From positions 33,367 through 97,366 of the forward strand of contig MU831904.1 in NCBI GenBank assembly GCA_029204225.1: DNA of 64,000 nt, read 5' to 3'. Of this stretch, positions 60,093 to 64,000 are shown piece by piece. This stretch comes from Diphasiastrum complanatum (Eukaryota > Streptophyta > Lycopodiopsida > Lycopodiales > Lycopodiaceae). The first letter of the stretch is position 1; each line of letters starts with the position of its first letter. Position numbers and translations under genes: made by a program. The notes under the pieces are model-generated. The model saw nothing but the letters and a program-made list of their open reading frames with translations, made no database searches and had not been told where the DNA came from.

Positions 60093-61678
60093 GCCAGAGC
60101 GAAAAGAGGACCACCCAAAGAATCACCTTGATGAACACTTGTTACAGACTGGATAGTAGAAAGATCTCCAGAGCGCACATGGTGATTGTAAAAGAGAGGA
60201 GTCTCAGCAGCATAGAACAATCGCACAAATGGGATAAGCTGAGCCAACTCACCACCAGCTGCGCGTAGCTCCTGAAAGATCGCAGCTCTAGAAACAGAGC
60301 TAAAAGCATTGGAAACATCCAATTGGAGAACAACCCAATCAGGATGGAGATCAAGGGTGGCACACAAACCATGAATGACAGCTTCACAGTTGCTAGGAAT
60401 AGAGATGTCAAACTGATGAGGTGAGAGAAAAGAGACGAAAATCTGTTCAAATTGAAATAGATAGAGAGACTTACAAGATGGTGGAGGACTTTGCCAATAA
60501 CGATGGGACAGACGCCACCCGAGGCTTTAGTCATGGCGATCAAACCAGACACAGACAAAAGATGCGCAAACAAAGAAGGAATGTGACCAGAGGCGATAAA
60601 AGAGGAGACCTGAAAGAGTTGAACAAAGCCACTAGTAGAGTCCTCAGATAGAAAGCAATTATGAAGGTGTTCATAGACCAAATCGGAGGGACCACCAACA
60701 ACAAGACAAGGACTACGATGGAAGGCACAAGAGAAAGAATCATGATCAAGCACCAAGTCAACATCAGACACAAAGTCTTCCACAAACAAGGGAAGAATGC
60801 CTTCAGAAGCAGGATGAAGAGCCTGGAGAGCAGCAACAGTATCAATAGAAGAGAGAGTGGGTGTGAGAGGAGCTAAAGCTCGAGCTGTGTAAGAATACTC
60901 ACCAACTTGCCCAAGATGTAGGGTGTGACAAAGGTGATGGTGGAGAGGTGGGGTGCCTTGAGGTTGAGAGTCCTGTGAGTTGCGAGCAGCAAGTGCTTAA
61001 CAACAAGCAAAGTGTTCATCATGAAGTGTTTACCAGTCTCCCAATAGAAAGCAATGAAGGCGAGCATGAGTTTATCTATGACCAGCATCTCCACCCCTCG
61101 GAGGGAGGACTAGACACCAAAGGAAAAAAAGAAGAAACTAATTCCAAGCCGCAATGTCAAAGGGGTCAATAACCAAGCGATCAAGAGGAAGCCCATAGCA
61201 ACTTGAGTTTCACAACGAAGAGCGAGGGGAATATGAAAGTAGAGCCTTAGATGAGGGAAGCCCAAGTGAAAAGCATCGAGGATGTCAAGGGAAGAAATCC
61301 AAGACCAAGCTGAAGCAGAGGACGAATTGAGTGCTAAAAGAGGAGGGTGATCTTGAGATGACTAAAGCAGCATAGGAAAAGAACGCTGGTGATAGGCAAG
61401 ACCTCCTCTAGGAGAGAAGAAACGACCACAAGCATGGCAAGGAACCCATTCAGGGGGTTGAGAAGGCACTGCAACAAGGGTCAAAAGAGGTTCACAATCA
61501 AGCGAGGGGGGAATAATGTCATGGGAAGAGTTGGACGAAGAGGAACAGAGGGTGTTGAGGCAAGCGTGGAAACCCACACAGCCTGATGCAAATGAGGAGG
61601 GGAGTCTATAGGGGGAGATACAGTTGAAGCAGGTCGTTTGAGACTGAGAGGACGAAGTTGAGAGATGTCCGAAGCCAT
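60093..61678 (-). pseudogene. R2-like non-LTR element, N-terminal half: zinc finger and RT
   Basis: Minus strand. The start is probably MASDISQLRPLSL (61678). After a frame change there is a C2H2-type finger WVPCHACGRFF...GGLAYHQRSF (61510-61380), the DNA-binding finger expected at the N-terminus of R2-type proteins. The RT begins with MTKASGGVCPIVIGKVL (about 60540) and, in another frame, LQLDVSNAFSSVSR (motif A) and SVHQGDSLGGPLFALA (motif B). It stops exactly at the element I LTR start (60092). The missing motif C and endonuclease are found on the plus strand from 55145. Several frameshifts. Confidence 0.72.
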
Positions 61679-62219
61679 GAGAACAACTATACAAAGGGAT
61701 CCATGTTATGAACCACCTCACCAACTGAACTGAGATCTATTTTTTTATGTTTCTTCACACAAAATGTCATTAACCTCGATGGAGTCGTCGGCCATTGTAA
61801 ACCTTTTGCAATAGAAACCGGAGAACTTGCCTAAACAAATGCGCCCACCAAAACTCTAAAAGTCCAGCAATAGGAATTGTATTGAAAGCTCTACCGCTGC
61901 TCTTTTGCTTCCAAGTGGGAGATCTTCTTCAGGTAGTTGCAGTCGGTATGGTACACCCTATCCTTCTAAATACGATGGGAAGTACTTCTCAAGGAAGCCT
62001 CTGCCAGTGACTAGCTTGCCCATAGCCAAATGCACCCTAATACTTGTCGAAAATGATAGCTTGGGAAGCTCGAAGACCAGAGAAAAGGCAATTGTAGATC
62101 AACACAAAATAGAGAAGATTTGGATAATCAAATTGCTCAAACCCCTGATTTGAAACTATAACATAATCAACCCCCAGCGTTTGCTTTTGCACAGAACCAG
62201 CGCTTTGCTTTATCTCTAA
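61679..62219. other. no gene recognised
   Basis: Sequence upstream of the R2-like start and left of the solo LTR. It may include the 5' untranslated part of the R2-like element, but nothing can be supported. Confidence 0.45.
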
Positions 62220-63050
62220 TGTGAAAAATGCAAAAATAGCTTGGTAGAGGCCAAAAATCTTGTATATAGATAAACACACATGTGTGGAGCCTATTTCCAC
62301 ATGTGAAATTAGTGTACTTGTTATGTACCACAATCATATATGTTGTACATATGATTTAATTCAAGTTCTAGTGGCTAAAATGGCCAAAAACTAGTTTTCT
62401 AGACATATGACACATGGCATCAATCTATTGATTGCATGAACCACATCCTTTGGTTAGGTGTCATATCCCATGTGTAGAGGACAGCTCACACGTGTGGAAT
62501 AAGCTGAAGTAGGCGAATTTTAACTTCTAGAAAATTTCCAAGTAGATCTCCATATAGAAGGAAAATGGACCAAAAGTGTTCAAAATAGAAGGTTTTGTCC
62601 AAGTGTCAGTTTTGCATGATGAATCATCATATGACAAATAACCTTCACACATGTGGGACTAGAGGGATGATCACTACCACGAGCTCCCACTTATTGTATA
62701 TATAGAGCCACATTTGGCCATAATCATTGTGAGACACCAATCTTGGTTTTGAAAGCAATTTTGAGTGATTTTCTCCATTTGTCTACATTTGTTTTGATTG
62801 TTTTGAGGTTCTATCAATGTGTAATTGATTTTCAGGTTGGAGTCCGTACTCAGACAGTGTTTCACACGTGTGAAACCATAAAGTACACTTACCTTCAATT
62901 AATGATTGTTCTTGTTAGGATTTTGTGTCTAGAATTGATCTAGATTGATCTTAATCTGAAGTAGATTGATAGATCAAGTAATCTGACAACCAATCCCTCT
63001 TGAGGATCATATTAGGATCCACTCTTGGTCCTTTTTGTACTTTTTCCACA
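62220..63050 (+). repeat. solo LTR of family A
   Basis: TGTGAAAAATGC to CTTTTTCCACA, 831 bp, same family as the two element A LTRs but in the opposite orientation. Perfect 5-bp target duplication TCTAA (62215-62219 and 63051-63055). No internal sequence, so it arose by LTR-LTR recombination. TATATATAG at 62697 and the exact palindrome TTCACACGTGTGAA at 62861-62874 (164 nt), preceded by GTCCGTACTCAGACAG. Additional CACACRTGTG sites at about 62278, 62488 and 62647. Confidence 0.95.
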
Positions 63051-64000
63051 TCTAAAAGCATAATTTTTTTGAGTGAGTTATGAAAGCATTGTATCCTTTG
63101 TGTTTGAACTTTTTCTGTTTCTATCAATGAAGTCTTCTATCTTCCTGCAATTGGTCTAAAGTAATCAGCCGCTCTGTTGACTCTTCGTCGTTAGACAAGT
63201 ACCATTGGCAAAAGAAAGAGTTAGCCACACAAAAATGCAGATTTCACCAGAAGAGCCATCTCCAAGACAATCCAACTCACAAAATCTGTCTCTTCCTCAC
63301 AAAAATTGTAGCTCTCTGCTCCTCTTAGATTTTGTCCAAAAAAAAGTTAGATAGTAACAATTCGCCTTCGCTCTGCTTCATGATTCACGAAAGCACTGCT
63401 GCTGATGCGTACCAGAAACAAAATCAGAAGAAACCTCAACGTTGAGCAACTACGCTAAAGCACCAAGAGAGACTCTGCTTTTCTCCTCACTTTCACTAAT
63501 CAAATGCACTACTCAACGGACAAACTTGTGGAAAACTGTTTTCTCTCTTCAAGCCAACGCTTCTATTCTCTGTTTTTCTCTATTCTCTGCCTTTGGCGTC
63601 TCTAAGTCTAAAAAATGCATATTGGCCAAAATTGCCAATTGAACTAGAAATGATAAATCTTAACTACTTGACAATTTCTCACAAATTGTACCAACTTGGA
63701 CCCTTCCACATAATTTCCACACGTGGCCTCCACTTTGACCCCTGGTCAAACTATTTGAAGTATTAACATTTAGGCCTCAAGTTGATATTTGCCAATTTGG
63801 ACTATTTTTTCACATGAAGTTGCAATTATAAAGATTTGGAAGAGGTAAGAGAAAAAAAAGTGAATAAAAAGTACTCTAAAGCTATTTGGGACTTCAAGGA
63901 GGATAAAGCAATGATTAATAATAGAATGGTTTGCTATATGCATGTGGAGAAAAGTTATGTAAGTTGATTGTAACTTTTTAATTAGGAGTGGCATCCGACT
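63051..64000. other. no gene recognised
   Basis: Right flank of the solo LTR. Short frames only, without recognisable content. A CCACACGTGGCC word occurs near 63718. Confidence 0.5.

Overview
The window looks like repeat-dominated nuclear DNA from a land plant with a large genome. It is AT-rich. Almost everything readable is Ty1/copia or Ty3/gypsy LTR retrotransposon, mostly with initiator-tRNA-Met primer sites (TGGTATCAGAGC), inserted into one another and broken by stops and frameshifts. A gymnosperm-type genome would fit, but nothing here proves the species. I found no bacterial, organellar, tRNA, rRNA or CRISPR features. The only segments that could be non-LTR 'genes' are a spliced, transposon-like gene split over both strands (44.3-46.6 kb plus, 47.6-48.5 kb minus) and a split LINE-like element with a restriction-like endonuclease domain.

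Layout. 0-8.5 kb: a perfect 125-bp tandem duplication, a gag-only remnant (1.9-3.0 kb), a 33-bp minisatellite, a minus-strand copia RNase H end with its LTR (about 5.0-6.2 kb), and a mini-copia remnant (6.2-7.2 kb). 7.2-17.5 kb: copia element B1 (minus) whose coding region is interrupted by the nearly intact copia element A (8555-14789). 17.5-22 kb: copia K with a 450-bp insertion, then copia gag J. 22.0-41.4 kb: copia E (plus) acts as host for gypsy-type gag-only element H (24159-33447, site duplication CATTC) and copia D (35184-39829, site duplication AATCC). 41.4-44.3 kb: copia fragments G and F and an inverted LTR with a long TG/GA microsatellite. 44.3-48.5 kb: the spliced transposon-like gene pieces around LTR Q'. 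48.5-51.7 kb: copia B2, sister of B1. 51.7-55.1 kb: a 111-bp tandem repeat, then a gag-only element (I) with a triple zinc knuckle and its 3' LTR. 55.1-61.7 kb: two halves of one R2-like (restriction-like endonuclease type) non-LTR element in opposite orientation, with copia P and a 0.7-kb polypurine tract between them. 62.2-63.05 kb: a solo LTR of family A with site duplication TCTAA.

The most striking cross-element signal is the 14-base perfect palindrome TTCACACGTGTGAA. It occurs eight times exactly, plus near copies. In nine LTRs from at least six families that otherwise differ, it sits at a similar distance downstream of the TATA box (about 130-176 nt once CT/GA microsatellites are discounted). 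It would therefore be part of the transcribed leader of these retrotransposons. It could be a shared leader regulatory site or a self-complementary RNA contact, and it is the best candidate here for an undescribed system.

None of the pol-bearing copies is clearly functional as read. Element A is closest: one continuous frame with two premature stops.
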